A DNA stretch of 64,000 bases from Thiobacillus denitrificans (GCF_001530125.1 NZ_LDUG01000011.1:1-64000), one strand, 5' to 3'; shown: positions 55,709 through 64,000, numbered from the stretch's first letter. The notes: a model not told the origin generated them from the letters alone. A program made the numbers and translations.

Positions 55709-56365
55709 ATGCTGGATTTTGATTTCAACCAAGTACAACTCGTTGAGTTTGGCCTTGGCCGTGACGATGGGAACGGACGAACGTTTTGTTTGATCCCTGT
55801 GGATGGCGACGTGCAGGATGCCTTGAAAGAAATGGCTGAAGCAACCTGGGCTGCTATGCAGGGACTAACCGATAATCCGCCCAAGTACGAACCGGCTGAG
55901 AAGCATGCTGGCATTGAGTATTTGCATTTGCCGCTGGCTGACGACCTGGCGGTATCAATGCGTGAATTGCACCAAGCAAACAATCTGCCCATCGACGCGC
56001 AGGCACTGAATAACCCAGAGAATGTTTTCAGCTACTTTGTGCGATTCACTGATAACCAAGGGCGGCGTTTGACAGCGCTGCGGCGTGCTACGCAATTTAA
56101 AGGCATTCTCAAAAATCGCCTGGTTCAGTTCGTGACGAATGCATTGAAAATTGTTGAAGATAACGTCTTTAAACTCGATGCCGACTTTGATCTGCTCATT
56201 GATAAAGGTTTCGGTTTCCGATCCGGCCCGGACGATCCTCGACATGCTGGCCGAACCGCGCCTGGGTGGCGGCATCCGTTCGGTGCGGGACATGCTGGCG
56301 AACTACCTGCGTTCCGAGACCAAGAACCTCGACCTGTTGATCGACTATGCCGACCGTCTCGGTAA
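55709..56365 (+). pseudogene. DUF4868 (KwaB-like) protein, 3' truncated by deletion
   Basis: A 218-codon frame. Residues 1-165 resemble DUF4868, the family of the Kiwa defence protein KwaB: IEYLHLPLADDLAVSMRELH, FSYFVRFTDNQGRRL, LRRATQFKGILKNRLVQFV and KLDADFDLLIDK. The usual C-terminal half (about 130 residues) is missing. After LIDKG the sequence is AbiEi DNA read in the wrong frame, so the tail is junk. GAAGGGGATG lies before the ATG. Base composition is AT-richer than the core genes, consistent with transfer. No kwaA partner remains. Confidence 0.6.
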
Positions 56366-56555
56366 CGGTGCCGTGTTCAAGCGTCTGGGGTTTCTGCTGG
56401 AGCGGAATGCGCCTGACCAGCGGGCCACCATCGAGAAGTGCGCCCAGCGGCTTACCCAGGGGAATGCCAGGCTCGACCCGAAGCTTGCGGCGGAACGGCT
56501 GGTCTCGCGTTGGCGGCTCTGGGTGCCAGAGAACTGGCTGAAGGAGGCGGCATGA
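56205..56555 (+). pseudogene. AbiEi-type antitoxin, C-terminal fragment
   Basis: From about 56205, in a frame shifted from the DUF4868 gene, the DNA reads VSDPARTILDMLAEPRLGGG, then LDLLIDYADRLGNGAVFKRL and GFLLE, the C-terminal domain of the type IV antitoxin AbiEi. The N-terminal winged helix and about half the protein are gone. The fragment ends in ATGA overlapping the AbiEii start, the normal coupling of the pair. Nothing suggests a working start. Confidence 0.75.
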
Positions 56556-57975
56556 TCGACCGCCAGGAGCTGTCCGATTTTGCGCGGGAGCTGTCCCTTG
56601 CCCTCAATGTGGTGGAGAAGGATTATGTCCTTGGCTGGCTTCTGGCGGGTATCTCCGCCCATGATGCCTTGCCGGGCACTGGGTCTTCAAGGGGGGAACC
56701 TGCCTCAAGAAGTGCTACTTCGAAACCTATCGATTCTCGGAAGACCTGGACTTCACCATCACCGAAGAGGGGCAACTCGATGAAGATTTTCTGCTCACGG
56801 CGTTTCGTGAGATTTCGGATTGGATTTATGAAGCGAGCGGTATTGAGATTCCGTCCGACCAAATCCGCTTCAAGGTAACCGACACCCGGGGCGGCGGAAA
56901 ATACGCCGAGGGGCGCGTGTATTACGTCGGCCCACTCCAGCAGCGACGCAACCTCGCCCGCATCAAATTCGATCTGACGACCAAAGAAAAGCTGGTATTG
57001 GAACCGGAAGAGCGGGAAGTTCATCACCCTTATTCTGATCGGCCGGAAGCGGGAATTCATATTTTGAGCTACTGCTTCGAAGAGGTGTTTGCCGAAAAGG
57101 TCAGGGCGTTGGCGGAACGGGAGCGCCCCAGAGACCTGTACGACGTGGTGCATCTCTACCGCCATGACGAAATCCGTCCCGATCGTTCGGTGATGATGAA
57201 TACCTTGCGTGAGAAGTGTGCCTTCAAGAATATCCCCGTGCCGAACCGGGACTCGCTGCTGCGGCCCGACGCACGGGGAAAACTGCTCGCCGAATGGGAG
57301 GACATGCTCGCGCATCAGTTGCCGGTACTACCACCATTTGACCAATTCTGGGACGAGCTGCCTCTGGTCTTCGACTGGCTGTATGAAGCAATCGAGAAAC
57401 CAAATCTTAGGGGATTGGCGGCTGATCGACCTGTTGATGAAACATGGCAGCCACCGACAAGGGTTCAATCATGGAAGACCTCCATACCTGTGGTGGAGTC
57501 CGTAAGACTTGCCGCAGCGAACCGCTTGTGTGTCGATCTGAGGTATCAGGGGAGCAATAGGCTTATCGAGCCATACTCGTTGCGACGGAGCAAAGATGGC
57601 CATCTCCTTCTCTGTGCGGTAAGGCACGAATCTGGCGAATCCAGAACATATCGTGTTGACCGTATTGAAGGCGCTGAGGTTACAAAAGTTTCATTCGTGC
57701 CCAAATATCTTGTCGAGTTGACGCCTTCCGGACCAATTCACGCCCCCACAATTGAGCGCATTGATCGAATATTTTCTCCGCCAACCCTTCCGCGAAGCTT
57801 ACGCAAAGGTGCTGGTGGGAGTGGTGGCCACGGTCCGAAGTACATCTTCAAGTGCTCGGTCTGCGGGAAACAGTTTACGCGGAAATCATATGACGCCACT
57901 CTGAACCCTCACAAGAACAAGCAGGGGCATCCATGCTATGGGAGTATTGGCATGTATGTCCGGACGGAGTATTGA
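56552..57975 (+). pseudogene. AbiEii-type nucleotidyltransferase toxin, frameshifted, with WYL-like and zinc-finger tail
   Basis: ATG at 56552 encodes the AbiEii N-terminus (ALNVVEKDYVLGWLLAGI). Near 56670 the frame slips; the other frame continues WVFKGGTCLKKCYFETYRFS, EDLDFTITEEG (nucleotidyltransferase motif) and FAEKVRALAERERPRDLYDV to 57975. One extra G in TTGCCGG would restore a protein of about 475 residues. Residues past about 320 look WYL-like (RLCVDLRYQGSNRLIEPYSL), then a Cys-rich end, CSVCGKQFTRKSYDATLNPH followed by GHPC. Plain AbiEii proteins are near 300 residues. An ORF from GTG 56917 (352 codons) is intact. Confidence 0.75.
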
Positions 57976-58039
57976 TGCAGACCATGGCTGAATTCCTCCG
58001 CGTCACGCAATCGCTCGAATCCCCGGCACCCTTGTCTTG

Positions 58040-58054
58040 TACCCAAAAAGGGTA
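58040..58054. promoter_or_regulatory. palindromic operator before the MNT gene
   Basis: TACCCAAAAAGGGTA, with perfect 5-base arms, ends five bases before the ATG of the winged-helix MNT gene. A weaker half-match (CCCGAAATGGGTA) follows at 58063. Position and symmetry suggest autoregulation of the toxin-antitoxin pair. Confidence 0.6.
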
Positions 58055-58059
58055 TTAAC

Positions 58060-58731
58060 ATGCCCGAAATGGGTATAAAGAACACAACCAAACCACTCAA
58101 ACCGCGTTCCGTTGCGCGGCGCGCCCCTGCTCCGGCGCGGACGGGTATCGCCGATGCACTGTTTTCGGCGACGCAACAGCGCGTGCTGGCGCTGCTGTTT
58201 GGCCAGCCGGGGCGCAGTTTCTTTACCAATGAACTGATCGGCCTGGTCGGCGCCGGGTCGGGCGCGGTGCAGCGCGAGGTGAAGCGGCTGGTCGAGAGTG
58301 GGCTGGTGACGGTGACGCGACTCGGCAGCCAGAAGCATTACCAGGCCAACCCGGCGGCACCGATTTTCGAGGAGCTGCGCGGCATAGTGACCAAGACGCT
58401 GGGGCCGGCGGAAGTGTTGCGTGCGGCGCTGGTGCCGCTGGGCGACGCGGTGCGGCTGGCGCTGGTTTACGGCTCGGTGGCCAAGGGCAGCGACACGGCC
58501 CACAGCGATATTGATCTGTTGCTGGTGTCCGATGTGCTGACGCTGGAACAGGTCTATGAGGCGCTGACACCGGCGGAGCAGAAGCTCGGCCGCCGTGTCA
58601 GCCCGACCTTGTATAGCGTGGCGGAATTCCGCCGCCGCCGGGCTAGCAGCAATCCATTTCTTACCAAGGTGCTGGCTGGTGAAACCATCCGGCTGACGGA
58701 AGACCGCGATGACCTCCTTGCCGCTGGATAA
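58060..58731 (+). CDS. winged-helix MNT-type nucleotidyltransferase (antitoxin)
   Basis: A 223-residue protein. Residues about 25-105 form a winged helix (RSFFTNELIGLVGAGSGAVQ). Residues about 120-200 hold the minimal nucleotidyltransferase motif GSVAKGSDTAHSDIDLLLV (GSx9-10DxD). In MNT-HEPN modules the MNT partner adds AMP to and silences the HEPN toxin; the fused DNA-binding domain suggests self-repression through the upstream palindrome. ATG at 58072 is an alternative start. It overlaps the HEPN gene by 23 bases. Confidence 0.85.
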   Translation: MPEMGIKNTTKPLKPRSVARRAPAPARTGIADALFSATQQRVLALLFGQPGRSFFTNELIGLVGAGSGAVQREVKRLVESGLVTVTRLGSQKHYQANPAAPIFEELRGIVTKTLGPAEVLRAALVPLGDAVRLALVYGSVAKGSDTAHSDIDLLLVSDVLTLEQVYEALTPAEQKLGRRVSPTLYSVAEFRRRRASSNPFLTKVLAGETIRLTEDRDDLLAAG

Positions 58732-59137
58732 CCTGGTCCGCATCGGCAAGCTCAAGGCTGAACCGCCGGCGCAGGGGGAATTCGATGGCCTGGTCCGTTC
58801 GGGCCTGGTGCGCCTGCGCGATGCGGAAAACGCCACGCTTTCCCTTGAAAGCCGTTTCGATCTGGCCTACAACGCGGCGCATGCCTTGTCGCTGGCGGCG
58901 CTACGCTGGCATGGCTACCGTTCCGAGAACCGTTATCTGGTGTTTCAGAGCCTGACGCACACGCTCGCGCTCGACGCCGCGCAATGGCGGGTGCTCGATC
59001 AGGCACACAACAAGCGCAATCTAGCCGAATACGAGGGTGACCTGGATGTGGACGATGCGCTGGTTGAGGCCCTGATCCGCGCGGCGCGGACAGTTGCCGA
59101 ACGGGTTGCGGCGCTCGGGCCGGTGGCGCAAGGCTGA
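58709..59137 (+). CDS. HEPN-domain protein (probable toxin RNase)
   Basis: A 142-residue all-helical HEPN domain. The motif AHNKRNLAEYEGDL fits the Rx4-6H/RN-x2-EY end seen in HEPN partners of MNT proteins. HEPN toxins cut RNA or tRNA. It begins inside the 3' end of the MNT gene. The strict Rx4-6H RNase motif is not obvious, so catalytic activity is less sure. Confidence 0.8.
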   Translation: MTSLPLDNLVRIGKLKAEPPAQGEFDGLVRSGLVRLRDAENATLSLESRFDLAYNAAHALSLAALRWHGYRSENRYLVFQSLTHTLALDAAQWRVLDQAHNKRNLAEYEGDLDVDDALVEALIRAARTVAERVAALGPVAQG

Positions 59138-59286
59138 TCCGTGTCGGATATCGCCATGTAGAAAAGCCCTTCCTCGACCAGCTTGCTTCACTTGGCTGGA
59201 CGGTAATCGACCAAGGTCAAGGCTGTCTCCCAACCAACCCCGCAGCGAGCCTGCGCGCAAACTTCCGCGAGTGGCTGCTGCCCGAG

Positions 59287-62200
59287 GTGTTCCGTGAAGC
59301 GGTGCGCGCGATCAACCGCACCGCCGACGGCATGGCCTGGCTGACCGACCGCCAGCTCGATGATCTGCGCGACCAGATTCTGCGCCAGCCGAACCGCACG
59401 CTGCTGGAGGCCAACGAGGCGGTGCAGGCGTTGTTCCTCAAGGCGCAGGTGGACCGCAACGAGGTGACGGGCGAGAGCGACCCAGTTGTGAGTCTGATCG
59501 ATTTCGCCCGCCCGGAGCGCAACGTTTTCCATGCCATCAACCAGTTCCGCATCGACACGCCGGGCTGCGTGAAGCAGTGCATCATCCCGGACATCGTGCT
59601 GTTCGTGAACGGCATCCCGCTGGTGGTGGTGGAGGCGAAGATCGGCGACGCGAACACGGCCAACCCGATGCACGCGGCCTTCGAGCAGTTGCTGCGCTAC
59701 CGCAACGGGCGCAGCGAAACCCTTGCCGCCGGGCTGCGCGAAGGTGAGCCGCGCCTGTTTCATACCAATCTACTGCTGATTTCCACCTGCGGCGAGAAGG
59801 CCACCTACGGCAGCGTGACATCTGGCTACGAGCATTTTTATGCCTGGAAGGACATCTGGCCGGAAAGCAACCGGGCCTATACGCCGCCGCTGGGCGTGGA
59901 GCGCGAACAGGAACGGATGATCCAGGGCCTGCTCGCGCCTGCGACCTTGCTGGATGTGCTGCGCACCTGCACGGTGTTCATGGATACGGATTCGGGCAAG
60001 CGGGTAAAAGTGGTGTGCCGATACCAGCAATACCGCGCCGCTCATCGCATCATTGAACGCTTGCGTACGGGCAAGACGATGGCAGAGCGCTCCGGCGTGG
60101 TGTGGCATACCCAGGGCTCGGGCAAGTCGCTGACCATGGTGTTTGTGGCGCGCATGCTCCGTGCGTCAGCGGACTTGGCGGATTTCAAGATTCTGCTGGT
60201 CAACGACCGCGTCGATCTGGAAGTGCAGCTTGCCGCCACCGCCAGGCTGATCGGCGGCAAGGTGAACGTGATCGACAGCACGGATCAACTGCGCGAGCAC
60301 CTTGCGACGTCTGCATCCGACATCAACATGGTGATGGTGCACAAGTTCATGGAGCGCGCCGAGGCGCTGCCGCTGAAAGTGGCGGAAGCGCTGGCGAGTT
60401 ACGGCACGGTGCCGTCCGGCCAGACCTTCGGCGTGGTGAATTCGTCCGATCGCATTCTGCTGTTGATTGACGAGGCGCACCGCACGCAAAGCTCGGACTT
60501 CGGCGACAACATCTTCGAGGCGTTTCCCAATGCGACGCGTATTGCCTTCACCGGCACGCCGCCGATGCGCGAATTGCACAGCGACCGTTACACGGTGAAG
60601 CGCTTTGGCGAATACATCGACACCTACAAACTGCTGATGGACGCGGTGCACGACGGCGCGACCCTGCAAATCCTGTATGAAGGCCGCACGGCGGACACGG
60701 CGCTGAAGGACAAGCACGGCTTCGATACCAAATTCGAAGACCTGTTCAAGACGCGCAGCGAAGCCGAACTACTCGCCATCAAGAAGAAGTATGGCGCGAG
60801 CGGCGACATCCTCGAAGCGGAAAAGCGCATCGAGGCCATTGCCCGCGATCTGGTGAATCATTACATCGACAACATCCTGCCGGATAGCTTCAAGGCGCAG
60901 GTGGTGTGCCATTCCAAGCTGGCGGCGGTCCGCTACCAGAAGTCGATCCGGGACGCGCTGGCCGAGCGCCTGGACAGTGAGCAGCTCAAGCCGAAGCCCG
61001 ACATCGAGCTGATCCGCCGCATCGCTTTCTTAAAGGCGGCGGTAGTGGTTTCCTCCGACGCCACCAACGAACTGGCGCTCATTACCGAGGCGCGCAAGGA
61101 AGCCAAACGCTGGAATGCGGTGGAGAACTTCTGCAAGCCCTTCGACTTCGACGACCCGGACAAGGACCTGACCGGCATCGCCTTTTTAATTGTGTGCGAC
61201 ATGCTGCTGACCGGCTTCGACGCGCCGGTGGAGCAGGTGATGTACATCGACAAGCGGCTCAAGGAACACAACCTGCTGCAGGCGATCGCGCGGGTGAACC
61301 GGGTGACGAAGAATAAGCACCGCGGCTTCATCGTGGACTACATCGGTCTGGCAAACCATCTGGCGCTGGCGCTGGCGATTTATTCAAAGGAAGACGCGCA
61401 GGACATCCAGGAGGGTTTGAAAAACCTGCTGACCGAGCTGCCGATCCTGGAAGAACGCTATGAGCGCTTGTTGCAGCATTTCCGCGCTGCCGGGGTGAGC
61501 GGGATCGATGCCTTCGTCAAGGACGAGCTGCCCACGCCCGAGGCGGAAGTTGCCGTGGTGCATACGGCGGTGGGTGTATTGAAGGACATCAAGCTGCGGG
61601 CAGACTTCGATGTGTATTTGAAGACATTTCTGCAGAGCCTGAACCTGATTCTTCCCAATCAGGCCGGGCATCCGTATCGAGGCCCGGCGCGGCGCTTCGG
61701 CTATCTGCTGCGCATGGCCAAGGAGCGCTACAAAGACGATACGCTCGACATTGCCGACGCGGGTGCGAAGGTGAAGGCGTTGATCAACGAGCATCTGGTC
61801 GAACTGGGTATCAATCCCAGGATTCCCCCCATCGAACTGCTGGCGGACGACTTTATCGCCAACGTGCAGAAGCATGCCCAGGGCGATCCGGAGGCCAAGG
61901 CCAGCGAGATGGAACACGCCATCCGCAAGCACTGCACGGTGCACTTCGACGAAGCCCCTGCTTTCTACAAGCGCCTGAGCGAGAAGCTGGAGAAACTGAT
62001 CCAGGAACATCAGAACAATTGGCAGACGCTGGCCGAGGACTACGAGCAGATTCGGAACGAGGCGATGGCAGGGCGCACTGATGCCATCGAAGGCCTGAGC
62101 AAAGAGGCGACAACCTTTTACGACTACGTGGTGCAACTCGCTTTTGACGGCGGTGACGTGCTGCCCGATTCAGCGACGCCTTTGAAGAAACTCATGGCGC

Positions 62201-62397
62201 GCATCGTGGAAATTTTGCAGGGCACCATCGACATCATCGACTTCTGGAAAAAGCTGAACGAGGTGAAGAAGCTGCGCGGTGAGATCGATACGGAAATCCT
62301 GCTTGCCAATATCCCGCAGCTCACCGGCAAGCACGAACGGATTACCGTGGAGATCGTGAAGCTGGCCGAGAAACGCCATGCGGAGCTGACCAAATGA
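59287..62397 (+). CDS. hsdR: type I restriction endonuclease subunit R
   Basis: An intact frame of 1036 codons from GTG. The nuclease shows PDIVLFVNGIPLVVVEAK (PD-ExK), then helicase motifs HTQGSGKSLTMVF, LLIDEAHRTQSSDFG, FTGTPPMRELHSD, LLTGFDAPVEQ and QAIARVNRVTKNKHRGF, and a helical C-domain. The true start is probably GTG at 59141 (AAGG upstream), since the DNA between reads VEKPFLDQLASLGWTVIDQG in this frame; one missing C near 59155 breaks that link. No hsdM or hsdS is within the window. Confidence 0.93.
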   Translation: MFREAVRAINRTADGMAWLTDRQLDDLRDQILRQPNRTLLEANEAVQALFLKAQVDRNEVTGESDPVVSLIDFARPERNVFHAINQFRIDTPGCVKQCIIPDIVLFVNGIPLVVVEAKIGDANTANPMHAAFEQLLRYRNGRSETLAAGLREGEPRLFHTNLLLISTCGEKATYGSVTSGYEHFYAWKDIWPESNRAYTPPLGVEREQERMIQGLLAPATLLDVLRTCTVFMDTDSGKRVKVVCRYQQYRAAHRIIERLRTGKTMAERSGVVWHTQGSGKSLTMVFVARMLRASADLADFKILLVNDRVDLEVQLAATARLIGGKVNVIDSTDQLREHLATSASDINMVMVHKFMERAEALPLKVAEALASYGTVPSGQTFGVVNSSDRILLLIDEAHRTQSSDFGDNIFEAFPNATRIAFTGTPPMRELHSDRYTVKRFGEYIDTYKLLMDAVHDGATLQILYEGRTADTALKDKHGFDTKFEDLFKTRSEAELLAIKKKYGASGDILEAEKRIEAIARDLVNHYIDNILPDSFKAQVVCHSKLAAVRYQKSIRDALAERLDSEQLKPKPDIELIRRIAFLKAAVVVSSDATNELALITEARKEAKRWNAVENFCKPFDFDDPDKDLTGIAFLIVCDMLLTGFDAPVEQVMYIDKRLKEHNLLQAIARVNRVTKNKHRGFIVDYIGLANHLALALAIYSKEDAQDIQEGLKNLLTELPILEERYERLLQHFRAAGVSGIDAFVKDELPTPEAEVAVVHTAVGVLKDIKLRADFDVYLKTFLQSLNLILPNQAGHPYRGPARRFGYLLRMAKERYKDDTLDIADAGAKVKALINEHLVELGINPRIPPIELLADDFIANVQKHAQGDPEAKASEMEHAIRKHCTVHFDEAPAFYKRLSEKLEKLIQEHQNNWQTLAEDYEQIRNEAMAGRTDAIEGLSKEATTFYDYVVQLAFDGGDVLPDSATPLKKLMARIVEILQGTIDIIDFWKKLNEVKKLRGEIDTEILLANIPQLTGKHERITVEIVKLAEKRHAELTK

Positions 62398-63098
62398 GCG
62401 GCTCACGAATCAAAGATATTACCTACGAGGTTTTGCGCAGCCAGCGCTCAACGGCGGATATCGTCATCGAGCGCGATGGTCGCGTGCTTGTCCGTGCGCC
62501 CAAATCGATTCCGGATGAGCGAATCGAGGAGATGATCGAGGCCAAGCGTTATTGGATATACAAGAACCTCGCCGAATGGCGCGACCTGAATGCCACCCGG
62601 GTGCTACGCGAGTATCGCAACGGAGAAGGCTTTCTTTATCTAGGCCGGTCTTACCGTTTGCTGCTGGTTGCCGACCAGGACGAACCCCTGCTGCCTAAGA
62701 ACGGGCGTTTCTGCATGTGGCGTGATTTGGTGGATAGGGGAGAGATCGAGGCCGCCAAGGCGGCCTTTCGCGATTACTACATCGCGCGCGGCAGCGAACG
62801 TATCCGCCAGCGCGTCGACTACTACGCGCCCAAGGTCGGCGTCGCGCAGCGCGATGTGGCCGTCCGCGAACTCGGCAATCGTTGGGCCTCATGCTCGCCG
62901 AACGGAAACCTGGCCTTTCACTGGAAATGCATGATGGCGCCGCAAACCATCATCGACTACATCGTGGTGCATGAGCTTTGCCACTTTCACCATCTCGATC
63001 ACACCGATGCGTTCTGGAATGAGGTGGACAAAGTGATGCCGGCCTATGGTGAGCGTAAGGAATGGCTGCGCACGCATGGCGCGGGGCTAGATGTTTAG
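62394..63098 (+). CDS. YgjP-like M48 metallopeptidase (DUF45)
   Basis: A 234-residue SprT/YgjP-like zinc protease. VVHELCHFHHLDHTDAFW supplies HExxH and a third His, and ELGNRWASCSPNGNLAFHWK is the DUF45 signature. It overlaps hsdR by four bases. YgjP-like genes often follow hsdR; their role in restriction is unknown, perhaps turnover of the R subunit. Confidence 0.9.
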   Translation: MSGSRIKDITYEVLRSQRSTADIVIERDGRVLVRAPKSIPDERIEEMIEAKRYWIYKNLAEWRDLNATRVLREYRNGEGFLYLGRSYRLLLVADQDEPLLPKNGRFCMWRDLVDRGEIEAAKAAFRDYYIARGSERIRQRVDYYAPKVGVAQRDVAVRELGNRWASCSPNGNLAFHWKCMMAPQTIIDYIVVHELCHFHHLDHTDAFWNEVDKVMPAYGERKEWLRTHGAGLDV

Positions 63099-63329
63099 AT
63101 ATGGCCGCGTGGGTGGTGATTCACGTATCTGCGGGAATGTCGAAGCCAAGCGCGTACTAAGGCTATCCATGAAAGAACTTCGAAAGAATAGGGCGCTTGT
63201 CCACGAGACCGGTATGGACCCTTCGCTTACGAGGCGCTCAGCCATAATCGCTCGAACCTTCAGATGGCTGTGGGAGCGACATTTCCGTATTGCTTGTGTC
63301 TTGGAACGGGCCTCAGCAAAATTTCCGAG

Positions 63330-63989
63330 ATGAGCCCACCGGTTGCTGTACTTGGAATTGACGCCGCGTGGACCGAAAAAGAGCCAAGTGGTGTGGCACT
63401 GTTGACGAGGCAGGGCGAACGCTGGCGCTGCCTGCGGGTGGCACCCAGCTATGCGGCGTTTAGCGGTACGTTCTCGTGGGAAGACCCAGTTTGTGGTGGC
63501 AAAGCAGATGCCCACAGCTTACTTGCGACTTGTTCTTCTTTGGCTGGACGAGATCGCTTAGCGATTGTTGCGGTCGATATGCCGCTTGCCACACGGCCGA
63601 TTCAGAGCCGGCGTGTCGCGGATAACTTGGTTTCAATGCAGTTTGGGGCCAGGAAATGTTCAGTGCACTCGCCCAACTTAGAGCGGCCTGGCGAAGTTGG
63701 AGTGCAGCTTTGCGAGGCTTTCGTAAAATCAGGCTTTCCTCTTGCAGTGGACAAAGAACGCATCATGCCAGCTTTACTAGAGGTCTATCCGCATGTCGCG
63801 CTGCTGAAACTGATGCGTGCGACCGAACGGTTGCCTTACAAAGTGAGCAAGAACGGCAGCTATTCGGGTTGGTATGTGCGTGGATGGCTACGCGTTATCT
63901 TGCTGACGAGGCTGTTCCGCTTGGAGATGACACTGGGGCAATTTGGGTTCCAGTTGGTCTATAGGCCGTCCATAAAAAATATTGGATAG
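63330..63989 (+). CDS. DUF429-family protein, altered C-terminus
   Basis: A 219-residue protein of an RNase H-like DUF429 type. LGIDAAWTEKEPSGVALL opens it, then VAVDMPLATRPIQSRR, GARKCSVHSPN and LLEVYPHVALLKLM. The end after RLPYKVSKNGSYSG (about 50 residues, WYVRGWLRVILLTRLFRLEM) is not family-like and may follow a frameshift. I chose ATG 63330. The 231 bases before it hold no gene. The window ends 11 bases after the stop. Confidence 0.75.
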   Translation: MSPPVAVLGIDAAWTEKEPSGVALLTRQGERWRCLRVAPSYAAFSGTFSWEDPVCGGKADAHSLLATCSSLAGRDRLAIVAVDMPLATRPIQSRRVADNLVSMQFGARKCSVHSPNLERPGEVGVQLCEAFVKSGFPLAVDKERIMPALLEVYPHVALLKLMRATERLPYKVSKNGSYSGWYVRGWLRVILLTRLFRLEMTLGQFGFQLVYRPSIKNIG

Positions 63990-64000
63990 TCAGGCCGACG

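Noticed and set aside
63180..63262. Possible tRNA-Thr-like remnant on the minus strand (CTCGTAA loop flanked by GCG, then GAAGGGTCC)
   Set aside because: The acceptor and D-arm do not pair and the T-arm lacks GTTCRA. It could be the scar of an attachment site, but the match is too weak to list.

Overview
This 64 kb window is a GC-rich bacterial chromosome segment, best read as a betaproteobacterium, probably a Thiobacillus-like member of the Nitrosomonadales. That placement is inferred from gene order (rne/rluC divergent, yceD-rpmF-plsX-fab-pab-mltG-tmk-holB-pilZ-tatD, grpE-dnaK-dnaJ, yciO-M50-trpS) and protein style. No rRNA gene is present to confirm it.

Layout. 1-1.8 kb: the end of an integrated element, with a tyrosine integrase next to tRNA-Asn. 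1.8-8.7 kb: Y-family polymerase, a BrkB-type membrane protein with a cyclic-nucleotide domain, an aminotransferase, a repeat-rich spacer, uvrB and a small phosphatase. 8.7-18.8 kb: RNase E and divergent rluC, then HAD, Rieske, S49 peptidase, a Rof-like Rho inhibitor, RIO kinase, DbpA helicase, an RsmI-like methylase and Maf. 19-22.2 kb: a two-subunit pyruvate carboxylase. 22.3-34.4 kb: one long fatty acid, folate and DNA-precursor gene run with mostly overlapping genes. 34.5-39.1 kb: a PhnD-like binding protein coupled to a GGDEF-EAL protein, tcdA, and a shortened GlcG/HbpS gene. 39.5-43.4 kb: the heat-shock operon grpE-dnaK-dnaJ with a recognisable sigma-32 promoter. 43.5-54.2 kb: an amber-interrupted TPR gene, tRNA-Ser, a glycosyltransferase trio, hfq, folding and septation genes, a PHP phosphoesterase, a YciO-type protein, M50 protease and trpS.

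54.2-64 kb is an accessory defence island inserted after trpS. It contains an IS3-family element whose transposase gene carries three copies of a 28-bp insertion, a DUF4868 (KwaB-like) gene fused by deletion to an AbiEi fragment, a frameshifted AbiEii toxin gene with a WYL-like and zinc-finger tail, an MNT-HEPN pair with a palindromic operator, a type I restriction HsdR lacking hsdM and hsdS nearby, a YgjP-type metallopeptidase, and a DUF429 protein. Several of these genes are broken, so the island looks old and decaying; alternatively some breaks are sequencing errors.

The most unusual signal is the 28-bp element. Removing its three copies from the transposase gene restores one uninterrupted frame of 318 codons, and its insertion points look alike. 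Other compact signals are an 18-bp inverted repeat enclosing 434 bp before uvrB, a duplicated CACAGAG-type inverted repeat, a heptamer tandem repeat that replaces the trpS ribosome-binding region, and a hairpin over the integrase start.
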